A DNA stretch of 64,000 bases from Paenibacillus hexagrammi (lineage in GTDB: Bacteria; Bacillota; Bacilli; Paenibacillales; NBRC-103111): assembly GCF_021513275.1 (NCBI RefSeq), contig NZ_CP090978.1, forward strand, positions 744,001-808,000, written 5' to 3'. The notes below the pieces were generated by a model that was not told where the DNA came from, searched no databases, and saw nothing but the letters and a program-made list of their open reading frames with translations. A program made the position numbers and the translations under genes. Shown piece by piece: positions 26,403-37,014 of this stretch (position 1 is the stretch's first letter; every line of letters starts with the position of its first letter).

Positions 26403-26443
26403 CCATAATCATATTGATACATAATGTATCAATATGATTATGG
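26403..26443 (+). promoter_or_regulatory. 41-bp perfect palindrome with TGATACAT-A-ATGTATCA core
   Basis: Two 20-base arms are exact inverse complements around a single central A (26423). The core TTGATACAT/ATGTATCAA matches the recurrent operator of the window. It ends where the ribosome binding site (TGGGGGT, 26440-26446) of the SGNH gene begins, so it could act as a protein-binding site or as an RNA hairpin controlling translation. Confidence 0.75.
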
Positions 26444-26452
26444 GGGTATTGT

Positions 26453-27827
26453 ATGAAAGGCACCTATATAAAATGGATATTTATATTGATGTTGTCCGCC
26501 TTTATTCTAGCGATATCTCCTTGGTATTCCCATGCTGCAGATGATGGAATTACCATTATAAAGCAGTCCCCTGGGGTGGTCGGAAACGTTAGAGGTACTT
26601 TTGAGGTGAGAGTGCTTGTCTATTACAATTATCCCATCACAAGAGTGACGGCACAATTAGATTCTATATCCGAAGATTTAGTAAGTGTTGATTCAGAGAC
26701 ATGGCAAGCACAAATGGATATTTCATCCTTAGGTAAAGGTATAAAGAATGGCACTATTACGGCAACGGATAACCAAGGTCATATAGCGACCATACCCTTA
26801 CGTGTTAATTATGATGACCCCCCGACATTGGCTGTACAACAACCCGATAGTTCCTCAATAACAACTGGAGATGTTCATGTACAAATGACATGTTCAGATG
26901 ACAGTACATTAGGCTGCCAAAAAGTTACACTAGAGGCAAATGGCAAACAAATTATGTCTGACGTCAATACTCTCGATACAGTAATATCACTTTCTGAGTA
27001 TGATGGAAAATTAGTTACTTTAAAGTTTACCGGTTACGACTCGGCTGGACAGCGGATTGAAGAGAAGAGGAATGTTTATGTAGATTCCAATAGCAGTCGT
27101 CTGACCTTGTTAAGTAGTTATCCCAATGCAAGGTTGCTTGACTTCGATTCGGATCGAGTCCTACTCCTTCAAAATAACAATTTTGAAATAAGGGATTTGC
27201 ATTCATGTCATTTAATCGCTTCCATTCCCAATAGTTTGAATTCATTGATCAAAGAGGGCCGTTTGACCGCAAACGGTGCTATTATTAAAGACTCCGATGG
27301 CTCTGATTATGGAGAACATATATACGAATGGATAGATGAGCAATTTAACCTTGTTCTTAACACAGACAAATACACCGAAATTAACAATGTGACAAAAATA
27401 AAAGGAAATTATTTGCTCTATATAAAGGATGGCTTGGTTCTCAGGAATTTGTTAACTCGTAATGAAAAGCAAATTTCCCAAAGTAAAAAGATGATTGAGC
27501 TTTTACAAGACGGTACGGCCATATATGAAGAGGATGGAGTTATTAAACAGTATAAGGAAGATATGGGTGCTTCGTTGCTTTTAACACCTTTGCCAGATTA
27601 CCAATTGATAGGGAGTGATGGGACTACTTCAGTATTCTTGAAAGAGCTTCCACGAAATGAATCAAGCATAAATAGTCAATATTCCATTCTCCTTCATAAC
27701 GATGACGGCGATCGTGAGTTGGGTATTACCGAGCTAAGTCAAAGTTTAATCTATCCAGCTCCAAATGAAATCCTGGTGAATAACTGTATATTGCATACTA
27801 AAAGTGCCGAATATTGCAGCGTAAACG
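26453..27827 (+). pseudogene. Secreted SGNH-hydrolase multidomain protein, N-terminal part (split by IS21)
   Basis: ATG 26453 follows GGGGG by seven bases. A signal peptide (IFILMLSAFILAISPWYSHA) is followed by Ig-like domains (about residues 30-210: VVGNVRGTFEVRVLV, LKFTGYDSAG) and then a beta-propeller-like region (RVLLLQNNNFEIRD, YLLYIKDGLVLRNL). The frame runs to residue ~458 and then into the end of an IS21 element at 27828. Joining base 27827 directly to 30185 restores one frame with the downstream part and would give a protein of about 1206 residues. As it stands, the product ends three codons into the IS. Confidence 0.82.
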
Positions 27828-27922
27828 TGCCTAGCTAAAATGCAAAAAAAGAGACACTTGCCAGCATCCTATTATCCTCCTATCGTTAGGTTTGCGAGAA
27901 CTGACGAAGGAGACTGGAAGGA

Positions 27923-29409
27923 ATGCTGAAAATGCCTCAACAAGAGTATATCAAATTTTTACGTGAAGCAGAAGGCTGCTCGGTGAATGAGATTGCAAGA
28001 CAAGTAGGGATTCATTGGAGAACAGCCAAACGGTATGCAGATAAAGATAATTGGAATGAAAACATCAATAAACGAAGAAGCAATAGCCCGGTGATGGGGC
28101 CTTTTATGGAAATTGTGGATACGTGGCTGGAGGAGGATCAGTTACTCCCTCGCAAGCAGAGACACACTGGGGTGAGAATCTTTCATCGATTGCAAGCCGA
28201 ATATGCATTCACGGGTGGACAACGTACGGTATTAGCCTACGTTAAGAGACGAAAGAATGAAATGGTCTTGGAGCGTGCGAAATCTTATGAACGACTAGAA
28301 CATCCACCAGGAGAAGCACAAGTCGACTTCACCACGATTCAGGTTAGTCGTGATCAGCAATTGCTTACCTACAAACTGCTGGTGGTTTCATTTCCTTCAA
28401 GCAATGCAGCATTCCTCTACCCTACACCAGCAGAAAACCAGGAATGCTTCCTAGAAGGTATGAAGCAGTGTTTTACACAAATGGGTGGTGTTCCTCGTCG
28501 GGTCTGGTTCGACAACCTATCCGCTGCAGTAGTTCACATCGAAAAACATGGAGAACGACAGTTGACGGAAGGCTTTCAAAGATTCTGTGCTCACTACCGG
28601 ATGGAAGCAGTATTCTGTAATCCATACAGCGGCCACGAAAAAGGGCATGTCGAAAGCAAATGTGGCTATGCCAAGCGAAATTGGGCTGTACCTATTCCCA
28701 TCTATGAAAGCCATGAGCAGTTGGCCGCCTACTTTGCCGAGCAGGCGCAGCAGGACCGTGAGCGTCCACACTACGCCAAGAAAGAGCGTATCGCTAGTCT
28801 ATGGGAAGAGGACCGTCGTCATCTGCTAACGCTGCCTGAAGTGACTTTTGAGTCCTACCGAATGAGTGCAGCAGTGGTCAACAAGTACGGGAAATCCGAA
28901 TTGAGAACACCTCCTTCCCGTTAGTCGGCTTGGTTTCACCTGGCAGTGAAGTACTCATTCAGACCTTCTGGGATCGGCATGTTATCCTGACACAAGGACA
29001 GCAGACAGTACGAGAAGTACCACGACCGTACACCGGCAGAACAGCGGATGTTCCATGGGTACAGGTATTCACCAACCTGCTGCGCAAGCCCCGAAGCGTC
29101 AACCATTCGCAATTCGTCCGGATGCTGCCAGAAGCGGTTCAACAGTATGTTCGCATAACAGATTTGATGTTGCGCAAAGAGCGATTGCAGGCGCTAGCCC
29201 ATTGGTCAGGTGTTTACCCGATCACACAGATTGGACAAACGCTGCAGGAGACACATAACGAGGCCACGATTGCTCAGGTAACAGCTGCGCTTGGATTAAA
29301 GCAAATGAACCGGGATATTCCAGCAGCATGGGTTGAAACGCTATCTCCGCCTGGTACGCAGGGAAGCGATTCTCTAGGGCGTTATGATCGCCTAATGGGG
29401 GTGAGCTGA
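27923..29409 (+). pseudogene. istA: IstA transposase of copy B, one-base frameshift
   Basis: An N-terminal helix-turn-helix (CSVNEIARQVGIHWRTAKRY) and an RNase H-like catalytic core with QVDF, VWFDNLSAAV and KGHVESKCGYAKR mark it as IstA. The frame breaks at three A (28892-28894). One more A would give KYGKIRIENTSFPLVGLVSPGSEV and join the two parts into one ~496-residue protein. The C-terminal part after the break (to 29409) is intact. The start may be ATG 27923 or 27932. Confidence 0.88.
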
Positions 29410-29410
29410 G

Positions 29411-30136
29411 GTGAGAAATGATCTGACAGAACTATGCCGGCAGCTCCGCCTGGCTCATGTGGTAGAATATGTCGTTCAACAGCAAGACGAACGCACACAG
29501 GAATTAGTGGAACAGCTGTTATTGGCCGAGAGAGAAGGCAGACGACGGGCAAAACTAGGGAAACTTGTCCAACAGGCAGGCTTCCCCCATTTGAAGACCT
29601 TTGAGGGGTATGTGAAAGACCATATTACGTTTCCTGCTGGTTGTACGCTCGACATATTGTTGGATATGACATGGTTAGAAAGACGAGAAAACTTGCTGTT
29701 GATGGGTGCGGTCGGAACAGGTAAAACCCATATGGCCACTGCTCTGGGGGTGGAGGCTTGCAGGCGAGGGCATGCGGTACAATTCTCTCGAGCTTCAGAC
29801 CTTGTGGCGATCCTGCAAGAGAAGTTCGCAGCAGGCACGCTGAGTCGCTTTCGAGAGAAGCTAAGGAAAATGGATCTAATTATCTTGGACGAGGTAGGTT
29901 ATGTCCCTTTTAGCCAAACGGGGTCGGAGCTACTGTTTAACGTCATTGCCGATTGTTATGAACAGCAGAGCGTGATCGTGACCTCCAATTTAGAATTCGG
30001 TCAATGGACCTCGATATTTGGGGACACGAAGCTCACCTCTGCGCTTGTTGATCGCCTGGTACACCACGCGCATATCCTGTCTTTTGGTGGTGAGAGTTTC
30101 CGATTCAAACAAGCTATGGAGCGAATTCCGCAGTAA
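29411..30136 (+). CDS. istB: IstB helper ATPase of copy B
   Basis: The 241-residue AAA+ protein has Walker A (LLLMGAVGTGKTHMATALG), Walker B (LIILDEVGYV) and the conserved VTSNLEFGQW sensor region. GTG 29411 lies two bases after the istA stop. It supports target capture by IstA. No break is seen. Confidence 0.92.
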   Translation: MRNDLTELCRQLRLAHVVEYVVQQQDERTQELVEQLLLAEREGRRRAKLGKLVQQAGFPHLKTFEGYVKDHITFPAGCTLDILLDMTWLERRENLLLMGAVGTGKTHMATALGVEACRRGHAVQFSRASDLVAILQEKFAAGTLSRFREKLRKMDLIILDEVGYVPFSQTGSELLFNVIADCYEQQSVIVTSNLEFGQWTSIFGDTKLTSALVDRLVHHAHILSFGGESFRFKQAMERIPQ

Positions 30137-30184
30137 GTTTTAACTGGCAGGTGTCCTAGGCATTTTTCGCAGCAAAACTAGGCA

Positions 30185-32430
30185 CTTTTCACTTGCAAAA
30201 AACAAATAACGGATGGGTTGCTTATATTCGCATCGATAACAGCCAAAAGAAGGATAGTTGGGATGTTGGCAATCGAGAGTTATGGATTCATTCTCCTGAT
30301 GGAACCGAACAAAAAGTAGCTGAACATATCTATGGTTTAGTTACTCTCTCGAACAACGGAGATATAGCTTATATGAAGGGCAATTTCTATGAAAATACGG
30401 GAAAGCTCTATGTCAGTAATCAAATAATGGGACAAAGACGAGGGGAAGTCCGAATTCCATTTACCACAACAAACCTGTTCCCGATAGACGGTCAATGGAT
30501 GGGGGCGACAACGTTTAATCAAGTTTATAGAATCAATACGGATCAGCCAGATCCGGAAATTCTTTTTGTTAGCCCCAAAGATGGGCAATACACTTATTCG
30601 GATACTCTAACAATAGTAGTTGGATTAAAGTTAAGTGATGCGGGGATCGACCCGGCATCAATTCTTGTGAAGCTGGATGACATCCAGGTACCAGCCGAGT
30701 ATGTAAGTGGGTCTTCTCATATAATCGTTCAGACCGATAGCTTGGATCCAAGTACAGAACATAAAATAAGCATTGATCTCAAGGATAGAAATGGATACCG
30801 TATGGATCATTCAGAACATCAGTTCAGTATTTTGATGGGTGATCCCTCAAAAAATTATTATGTAGCGCTTGGTGACTCTTTAGCTGCGGGTATGACACCA
30901 ACAAAATCAATAGATTTCGGTTATCCTAGTTATATTTCCAATTATTTGTTCCATAAGGACGCTTTGTATGGAACCAATACAAACTTCATAGTTCCTGGCT
31001 ACACATCGAGTCAGATATTGGCTGATATTCAAAATAATGCTCTTGATTGGCCGGGTGGATCGGATATAAAGGGTCATTTAGCTAGAGCTCAGATTGTGAC
31101 TATTGATGCAGGTACTAATGAATTCTTGCAGGCTTTAGAGACGAATCAATATCAATTAAGTCCGGAACAAGCAAAGCAGCTCATTGATTCTGTATCGGGA
31201 AATATGAGCCAGATTGTGGCTCAAATTAAGTCACTGAATCCTGCCGTGCAAGTTTATGTTATGGGTTATTATGATGCCCTCCATAATGCCCCTTTTACAG
31301 ACATCCAAAAGATCGGGATCTTGCAAGTATTGGATGGTTTAAATGATGCGGTTTCTCAAGCCGTACAGGCAAAGGGTGGTTTATTCGTACCGGTGAAAGA
31401 TGCGATTGCGGATGATTATAACTTGAATCTGCCGACAACGGATATTCATCCAAGTTTAAAGGGATATCAAGTGATTGCTGATGAGTTTAAGAAATTTATT
31501 CAACCTCAACTGCTCTGGTCTGAACATCAAATTATCAGTACAAAGGAAATAACAGAATCAAGTCTTAAACTGCAATGGGCACCTGCAGGAAGAGAAACGG
31601 TATCATACAGTGTGTATAAAGACGGTCAAAACATAGCTACACTTCCAAGTAATATGAATGAATTTGATGTAAACGGGTTGAAGACAAATACTACGTATGA
31701 ATTTAGTGTCGAAGCTAGTAGTGATCATCAGCATTGGTCAAAAAATGGACCTAAGATCACTGCAAAAACTGTAAAAGGTCCTTTTGATTTAGACACCACA
31801 GGACCAATTATCAGTAATGTTGAACCAACAGACGGAATGGCAGTAACTATATCATCGCCTATAATATCAGCTAAACTAATTGATGAGAATTCTGGGATTA
31901 ATACGGATTCCATTCGAGTCAATTTGGATGGGAATGCTGTTCAGGCTAAATATGACTTATCCATAAAGACGGTAATAGCTGAAACTTATGGTCTGGCAAA
32001 CGGAAAACATCATCTGGAAATCTATACCGAAGATCGAGCAGGAAATGTATCGTTCTCATCAACCGTATTCCTCAAAAAGGATCCAGAACCTATAGGGAAA
32101 TTACAGTTCAGTTCTATTTTAACCAAAACTGACGAGAGCTCGGGCACAGTGACTGCCACTGTATATCGCAGCGGGGGGAGTCGCGGAGAAATAACAGTTA
32201 GATATACAACTAAAGACAGGTCAGCCGTAGCAGGGCAAGATTATCTTTCTTCATCAGGCCAGCTGCATTTCGCAGATGGTGAGATGAAGAAAACGATTCA
32301 AGTTAAAATCGTGAATGATACCGTAAGAGAATCATTAGAAACATTATACCTAGGTTTATATGCTCCTTCAGATAAAGCGATATTAGGGGCAGATACGGGG
32401 ACCACATTTATCATTAGGGATGATGATTAA
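30185..32430 (+). pseudogene. Secreted SGNH-hydrolase multidomain protein, C-terminal part
   Basis: The frame is open from the IS boundary at 30185. After the rest of the propeller-like region come an Ig-like domain (~30580-30830) and an SGNH/GDSL hydrolase domain. The hydrolase has block I VALGDSLAAG (nucleophile Ser, codon 30877), a GTNE-type block III and the catalytic DIHP (codons 31441-31450). A fibronectin type III-like domain (~31510-31770), another Ig-like domain and a C-terminal Calx-beta domain (AVAGQDYLSSSGQLHFADGE) follow. Such esterases remove acyl groups from cell-wall or plant polysaccharides. Separated from its start and signal peptide by the IS, it is probably not exported; TTG 30193 could start a cytoplasmic fragment. 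Confidence 0.8.
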
Positions 32431-32481
32431 TTCATACACAAATGTATGGAACAAGGGAAATATGAAACATCTGTTTTCGAT

Positions 32482-32514
32482 AAACCGTCAGGAGGAGACT
32501 CTTGGCGGTTTTGT
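32482..32514 (+). terminator. Terminator of the SGNH gene
   Basis: AAACCGTCAGGAG (32482-32494) pairs with CTCTTGGCGGTTT, followed by a short T-rich tail. Confidence 0.7.
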
Positions 32515-32607
32515 TATGCGGACGAATAATCCAAATGGCCTAAATCAGTTCATTCTATCACAGGACTGAAGATATATGCATAGACTATTAGGAAAGGAGA
32601 TGATAGA

Positions 32608-33693
32608 TTGATGGTGGAATTAAAGCCTAGTTTCAGCGATCAAGGTGTTGGAGGAAGCCACAGTTTGCTCCTGTACTCCGATGGTACAGTAAGGTCCATG
32701 GGAATCAATAATTTCGGTCAACTGGGAATTGGGGACACTCAAAATTATAGTACCCCACAATATGTAGCGGGCCTGAATAGTGTCGTAGCTGTGAGCTCGG
32801 GTACCACCTTCTCAATGGCTCTTAAAACAGATGGAACGGTATGGGGATGGGGCGACAACAGTTCTGGTCAACTTGGAGATGGCACTAGGAGCAGAAGAAC
32901 AAGGCCAGTACAAGTAATAGGGCTTTCAAATGTAATTGCGATTAGTTCAAGCAATGCGCACTCCTTGGCTTTAAAATCTGACGGAACAGTCTGGGGATGG
33001 GGTAACAACGGCTCAGGTGAGATCGGAGATGGAACTATCATCAATAAAGTTAAACCTGTACTCGTTGCCAACCTTCCTGATGTTACAGCAATTACTTGTG
33101 GGAATTATCATTCCGTTGCTCTTAAGTCAGACGGTACGGTGTGGGTATGGGGCAACAATATATTTTCTCAATTGGGAGACGGAACTAATGTTAATCAGAA
33201 CAAGCCGCAGCAAGTTCCGGGGATTTCAAATATTGTGTCAATCAATGCTGGTATAGGACACACATTGGCTTTAGACTCAAGTGGATTTGTATGGGCTTGG
33301 GGGGATAATAGTTCCGGTCAGCTCGGAGACGGAACCAAGAGCAAGAGGACAACTGTTGTTAAAGTTAGGGATATGTCTAACATTATTGAGGTTGGTGCAT
33401 GTGCATACAGTTCTTATGCACTAAGTAATGATGGAAAAGTTTGGGCATGGGGAAACAATGGTACAGGGCAACTAGGAATTGGTACAGAGTCCGTCAGTTA
33501 TAGTTTGATCCCTAAAGATGTCTTGCATGATGCCATTGACATTAGTATTGAGTCGAATCATTGGTTTGCTTTACTAAGGGACCACTCGGTTTGGGGATGC
33601 GGCAAAAACGAGTTTGGACAATTAGGAGACGGCACCACCCTTAAAAAAATTTCCCCTTTTGCTTTACCTTTAGTCCCTTCTATTGCTTATTAA
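32608..33693 (+). CDS. RCC1-repeat beta-propeller protein
   Basis: About seven ~50-residue repeats with the pattern GxxHSLALKSDGTVWGWGxNxxGQLGDGT are visible from residue ~15 to the end, enough for one closed seven-bladed propeller. There is no signal peptide and no enzyme domain. Bacterial RCC1-like proteins are often surface or secreted binding modules; the partner is unknown. The start is TTG 32608, eight bases after AAGGAG, or ATG 32611. It follows the SGNH gene after a terminator. Confidence 0.88.
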   Translation: MMVELKPSFSDQGVGGSHSLLLYSDGTVRSMGINNFGQLGIGDTQNYSTPQYVAGLNSVVAVSSGTTFSMALKTDGTVWGWGDNSSGQLGDGTRSRRTRPVQVIGLSNVIAISSSNAHSLALKSDGTVWGWGNNGSGEIGDGTIINKVKPVLVANLPDVTAITCGNYHSVALKSDGTVWVWGNNIFSQLGDGTNVNQNKPQQVPGISNIVSINAGIGHTLALDSSGFVWAWGDNSSGQLGDGTKSKRTTVVKVRDMSNIIEVGACAYSSYALSNDGKVWAWGNNGTGQLGIGTESVSYSLIPKDVLHDAIDISIESNHWFALLRDHSVWGCGKNEFGQLGDGTTLKKISPFALPLVPSIAY

Positions 33694-33741
33694 GGAATGA
33701 GTTATGGTGAAAATCATTAATGGGATACTTCATAATTCCAA

Positions 33742-33790
33742 AACGATCTCAGTCTTGCTTTCGCGGCAAAGATTGAGAGCGTTTTTTTTA
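33742..33790 (+). terminator. Terminator of the RCC1 gene
   Basis: ACGATCTCAGTCTTGC pairs with GCAAAGATTGAGAGCG (one mismatch) and is followed by eight T. Confidence 0.88.
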
Positions 33791-33882
33791 TAGTTATGGG
33801 CATCATCCTGAATTCATGTATACTTGACAAAATTATTGTTTATTGTGTGTTCTTCACTCATATGATGATAATGAATTGACAA

Positions 33883-34980
33883 GTGATCATTCCAAAAGAG
33901 GGAGTTGAATATCGATTGAATCAGCCATCTGTAGAAAAGGTCATCGAGCAAGTTATTGCTCAAATGAAGCACTTAAAAAGTCCCATCGAAGAAACATGTC
34001 CAATTGGTATCGTCTCCATGGATAACTGGGAATGGCCCCAAGGCGTAGGGCTTCATTCCATGTACTTATACTATCGGAGTACGAAACGGATGGAAATTTT
34101 GCAAGAACTTGTAGAGTGGTACGACGGCCAAATGGTTAAAGGACTTCCTCCGAAAAACGTAAATACGATGTGTCCGATGTTAACGCTGACCTATTTGTAT
34201 GAGGAGACGGGAAGGGAAGATTATTTGGCATTGTGTCGTGAATGGGTTGGTTATGTCATGAAGGAGATGCCACGTACTGAGGAGGGGGGTATACAGCATG
34301 TGGTATCCGGTCAATTAAATGAAGGTGAACTTTGGGATGATACACTTTACATGACTGTTTTGTTTATTGCAAGGATGGGTGTGATTGTAAAGGAAGACAG
34401 TTTGGTGCAAGAAAGTATTCGCCAATTTTTGTTGCATTTGAAGTATTTAACGGACCGCAGGACAGGGCTGTTTTTTCACGGATGGACTTTCCAAGGACGT
34501 CATCATTTTGCTGAAGCTTTATGGGCGAGGGGGAATTCCTGGTACACAGCAGGTCTCGTAGATTACCTGGACATGGTTACTCTTCCGGATGGAGTGAAGT
34601 CAGTGCTGCTCACCGCCTTGGAATCGCAGGTTCGCACATTGGCTAACCTGCAGTCGGCAGAAGGGATGTGGCATACATTACTCAATGATCAGACATCATA
34701 CGTTGAGACTTCAGCTACTGCCGCATTCGCGTACGGAATACTGAAGGCGATTCGTAAAGGTTACCTGTCTACGGAATTTATGGATACGGGGATAAAAGCG
34801 TGGCATGCTGTTGTAAAGCAAATTGATGCGAACGGCATTGTAAGAGGCGTTTCGTACGGAACCGGAATGGGACGAACGCTGCAAGAATATAAAGACATTC
34901 CTATCTGCCCTATGCCTTATGGACAATCTATGGCTTTATTGATGCTAGTGGAAGGACTGGAACATCAATTAACTTTATAG
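33883..34980 (+). CDS. GH105 unsaturated uronyl hydrolase (YteR/YesR-like)
   Basis: An alpha/alpha-barrel enzyme of about 355-365 residues. WEWPQGVGLHSMY, GELWDDTLYMTVLFIARMG (the Asp acting as acid/base) and WARGNSWYTAGLVDYL are the GH105 signatures. These enzymes remove the 4,5-unsaturated uronic acid left by polysaccharide lyases on rhamnogalacturonan-type or ulvan-type oligosaccharides. There is no signal peptide, so it acts on imported oligosaccharides. Start GTG 33883 lacks a clear ribosome binding site. TTG 33916 (MNQPSVEKV), about eleven bases after GAGGGAG, is a good alternative. TTGACA at 33824-33829 may be the -35 box. Confidence 0.88.
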   Translation: MIIPKEGVEYRLNQPSVEKVIEQVIAQMKHLKSPIEETCPIGIVSMDNWEWPQGVGLHSMYLYYRSTKRMEILQELVEWYDGQMVKGLPPKNVNTMCPMLTLTYLYEETGREDYLALCREWVGYVMKEMPRTEEGGIQHVVSGQLNEGELWDDTLYMTVLFIARMGVIVKEDSLVQESIRQFLLHLKYLTDRRTGLFFHGWTFQGRHHFAEALWARGNSWYTAGLVDYLDMVTLPDGVKSVLLTALESQVRTLANLQSAEGMWHTLLNDQTSYVETSATAAFAYGILKAIRKGYLSTEFMDTGIKAWHAVVKQIDANGIVRGVSYGTGMGRTLQEYKDIPICPMPYGQSMALLMLVEGLEHQLTL

Positions 34981-35025
34981 TTTCAGTTAGGATAAGGGAC
35001 TAACAGGTCAGATGAGGTGATATCA

Positions 35026-36942
35026 ATGAATGATTATTATGATTTAGAAGGACAGAGGCAGCGCAAACAAGAGATTTTTTACTCTTTTTCACAGGAACAT
35101 CATCGTTTTTTTTCATGGAATGGCGATTATATAGGGAAAGATATGGGCCATGCTCCAAGACCTGCGGATCTTATGCAATGCTGCGTTACCTACTTGCACG
35201 GCCGCGAAACGGAAGCAGTACGGAAGGCTAATGCCGTTATCCGACGTTTAAGTATGGGGACATGCCATTTTCTCCCGTATTATTCTTTGTTTTTGCTAAA
35301 TACAGTTGCTGATTTACTTGATTCGGACGTAAAGGAAAAACTGATTATTTACAGCAACGAACATTTGGATGAATTTGCCGGCCGTGATCATGACTTCGTC
35401 GGTGTTAATGATAACTACCCTTGCATAAGCTCGTATACATTAATGGCAGGAGGACTTCGATTTCAACGTCCAGAACTGGTTGAGAAAGGGAAGCTAAGAT
35501 TAGGTCAGTTGGCGGAAATGCTGCGCAGGAGGGGAGCGCCTTCCGAGTATAACAGTCCCAGCTATACGATCCTGCAGATACATGCATTATCTGCAATACC
35601 CGAGCTTCATGTGGATGAAGAAATGTCGGCAATGGCAAAGCAATGTGAACATCGAATATGGGTCGAGTATTTGTCCCATCTTTATCTTCCGGCCTGCCGT
35701 TTAGCGGGACCCTACTCCAGGAGCTATATGCCGACTCTCCTCGAACATGGCATACATCCGTCTATCATATACGTGTTATTCGGCAATATAATCAATCATT
35801 TTGGATTTAACAACGAAGAGATGACTTCCCGATTTAAAGAATCGGATCATCATCTGCTTGCAGCTGATTTTCATCTGCCTGTAGAACTAGCGGAGTGGTT
35901 TTTGAATAGGAAATACCCGTTTACGGTGGAAGCGACAACGGAATTCAACGCTTCGACGGATGAAGTAATTGGAGTCCAAAAGCTGTGGAGCGATCCTGAT
36001 GCCGGTCCAGATCAGCAATCCTTCGCTGAATTCCTTCCCGAGTATGCTTCCGGTACGGGCCGAATCTCAACGTATATGACGGAAGGGTATTCGCTTGGAG
36101 TGGCTTCGAGGGAATGGCACTGTGGAAGTCAAACTGATACATTTTTAGGGATATATACACCGCCTATACAAGGGCGTCATGATGTACGGATGTTATTCTC
36201 AAGATACAGTATTAATGATACGCTGCCAGGTCAAACTAACGGGTACCCTCAGTTAGGTACCAGTAATGGTCCTTATCTATTCTGGGATCAAGGACGGAAG
36301 CTCGGATTGCATCATGAAAGTACTGCGATGATGTTGTATAAACCGAGAGTTTATGGACGGAAACAGGTAACCAGTCTGCGATTAATGCTAATTATGCCCA
36401 TTACAGAAGGCGAGCCGGATGAACTTTGGTTCGGAGAGCAGCAAGTATCAAATTTAGTTGGTGAAAGTGTCGTACTATGCCCAATATTTCTGAAAATTGG
36501 TCAAGTATATACGGCAATTTTCCCGCTAGTCCCAACGAATCATGGCAGAAAGCGGGCGATCCGAGCGGAAAAGAGCAATGGATTTATGATACTTTCATTT
36601 TACAATTATGAGGGTAGGCAAAGGGATTTCTCAAAGGAAGAGTTTCTTTTAACTGGAAGCGGATTCATAACCGAATTCGGATCCGAACAGCAATATGGTT
36701 CTTTTCAATTATTTAAACAGGCTGTATCGTCGCATCGCTGTTCTGATCAATATTTGACCAACATTCATATGCGAGACAGAACAGTCAGACAAACCGTATA
36801 CGAACGAGGAGGAGTTAAACTTGCTTGCGAGTACAGTCCTGTTAGTGAAGGGATCAGATATATGTCTGTAAATGGGCGTCCGATTGGAGATGTTGCTTTA
36901 GCCGCGACGGGTCTGGATGTCAGCAAACTGCCATTTATATAA
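35026..36942 (+). CDS. Heparinase II/III-like toroid protein, probable polysaccharide lyase or hydrolase
   Basis: About 638 residues, cytoplasmic, 45 bases after the GH105 gene. The N-terminal ~300 residues look like an incomplete alpha/alpha toroid (FAGRDHDFVGVNDNYPCISSYTLMAGG, region ~125-150; SPSYTILQIHALSAI). The C-terminal ~300 residues are beta-rich (YSLGVASREWHCGSQTD, LGLHHESTAMMLYKPR), like the beta-sandwich of heparinase-type lyases. I cannot assign a precise family or substrate; pairing with GH105 suggests uronic-acid-containing oligosaccharides. ATG 35026 is chosen because GAGGTGA is a few bases upstream. Confidence 0.65.
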   Translation: MNDYYDLEGQRQRKQEIFYSFSQEHHRFFSWNGDYIGKDMGHAPRPADLMQCCVTYLHGRETEAVRKANAVIRRLSMGTCHFLPYYSLFLLNTVADLLDSDVKEKLIIYSNEHLDEFAGRDHDFVGVNDNYPCISSYTLMAGGLRFQRPELVEKGKLRLGQLAEMLRRRGAPSEYNSPSYTILQIHALSAIPELHVDEEMSAMAKQCEHRIWVEYLSHLYLPACRLAGPYSRSYMPTLLEHGIHPSIIYVLFGNIINHFGFNNEEMTSRFKESDHHLLAADFHLPVELAEWFLNRKYPFTVEATTEFNASTDEVIGVQKLWSDPDAGPDQQSFAEFLPEYASGTGRISTYMTEGYSLGVASREWHCGSQTDTFLGIYTPPIQGRHDVRMLFSRYSINDTLPGQTNGYPQLGTSNGPYLFWDQGRKLGLHHESTAMMLYKPRVYGRKQVTSLRLMLIMPITEGEPDELWFGEQQVSNLVGESVVLCPIFLKIGQVYTAIFPLVPTNHGRKRAIRAEKSNGFMILSFYNYEGRQRDFSKEEFLLTGSGFITEFGSEQQYGSFQLFKQAVSSHRCSDQYLTNIHMRDRTVRQTVYERGGVKLACEYSPVSEGIRYMSVNGRPIGDVALAATGLDVSKLPFI

Positions 36943-36965
36943 ACTCTGTTTAATTACATGCAATA

Positions 36966-37011
36966 AATCCCTCTTCCGCGAAACGAATGTTTAACGGAAG
37001 GGGATTTTTTT
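36966..37011 (+). terminator. Terminator of the GH105 / toroid-protein operon
   Basis: AATCCCTCTTCCG (36966-36978) pairs with CGGAAGGGGATT (36995-37006), followed by T-rich sequence. It ends four bases before the convergent regulator's stop. Confidence 0.85.
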
Positions 37012-37014
37012 ATT

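Larger units (their letters stand above)
27828..30184 (+). mobile_element. IS21-family insertion sequence (copy B, unrelated to copy A)
   Basis: The ends are TGCCTAG (27828) and CTAGGCA (30184), with inner related repeats (GACACTTGCCAG near the left end, GACACCTGCCAG inverted near the right). istA and istB lie between. No target duplication is visible (left flank ...GTAAACG, right flank CTTTTCAC). The two flanks of the host gene join in frame if exactly this segment is removed. The sequence differs clearly from copy A at 3.0 kb, so it is a separate IS21 member. Confidence 0.85.

Noticed and set aside
32437-32452. Palindrome CATACACAAATGTATG as another copy of the operator
   Set aside because: The half-sites are CATACA/TGTATG rather than GATACA/TGTATC and it lies just after a stop codon, with a terminator between it and the next gene.
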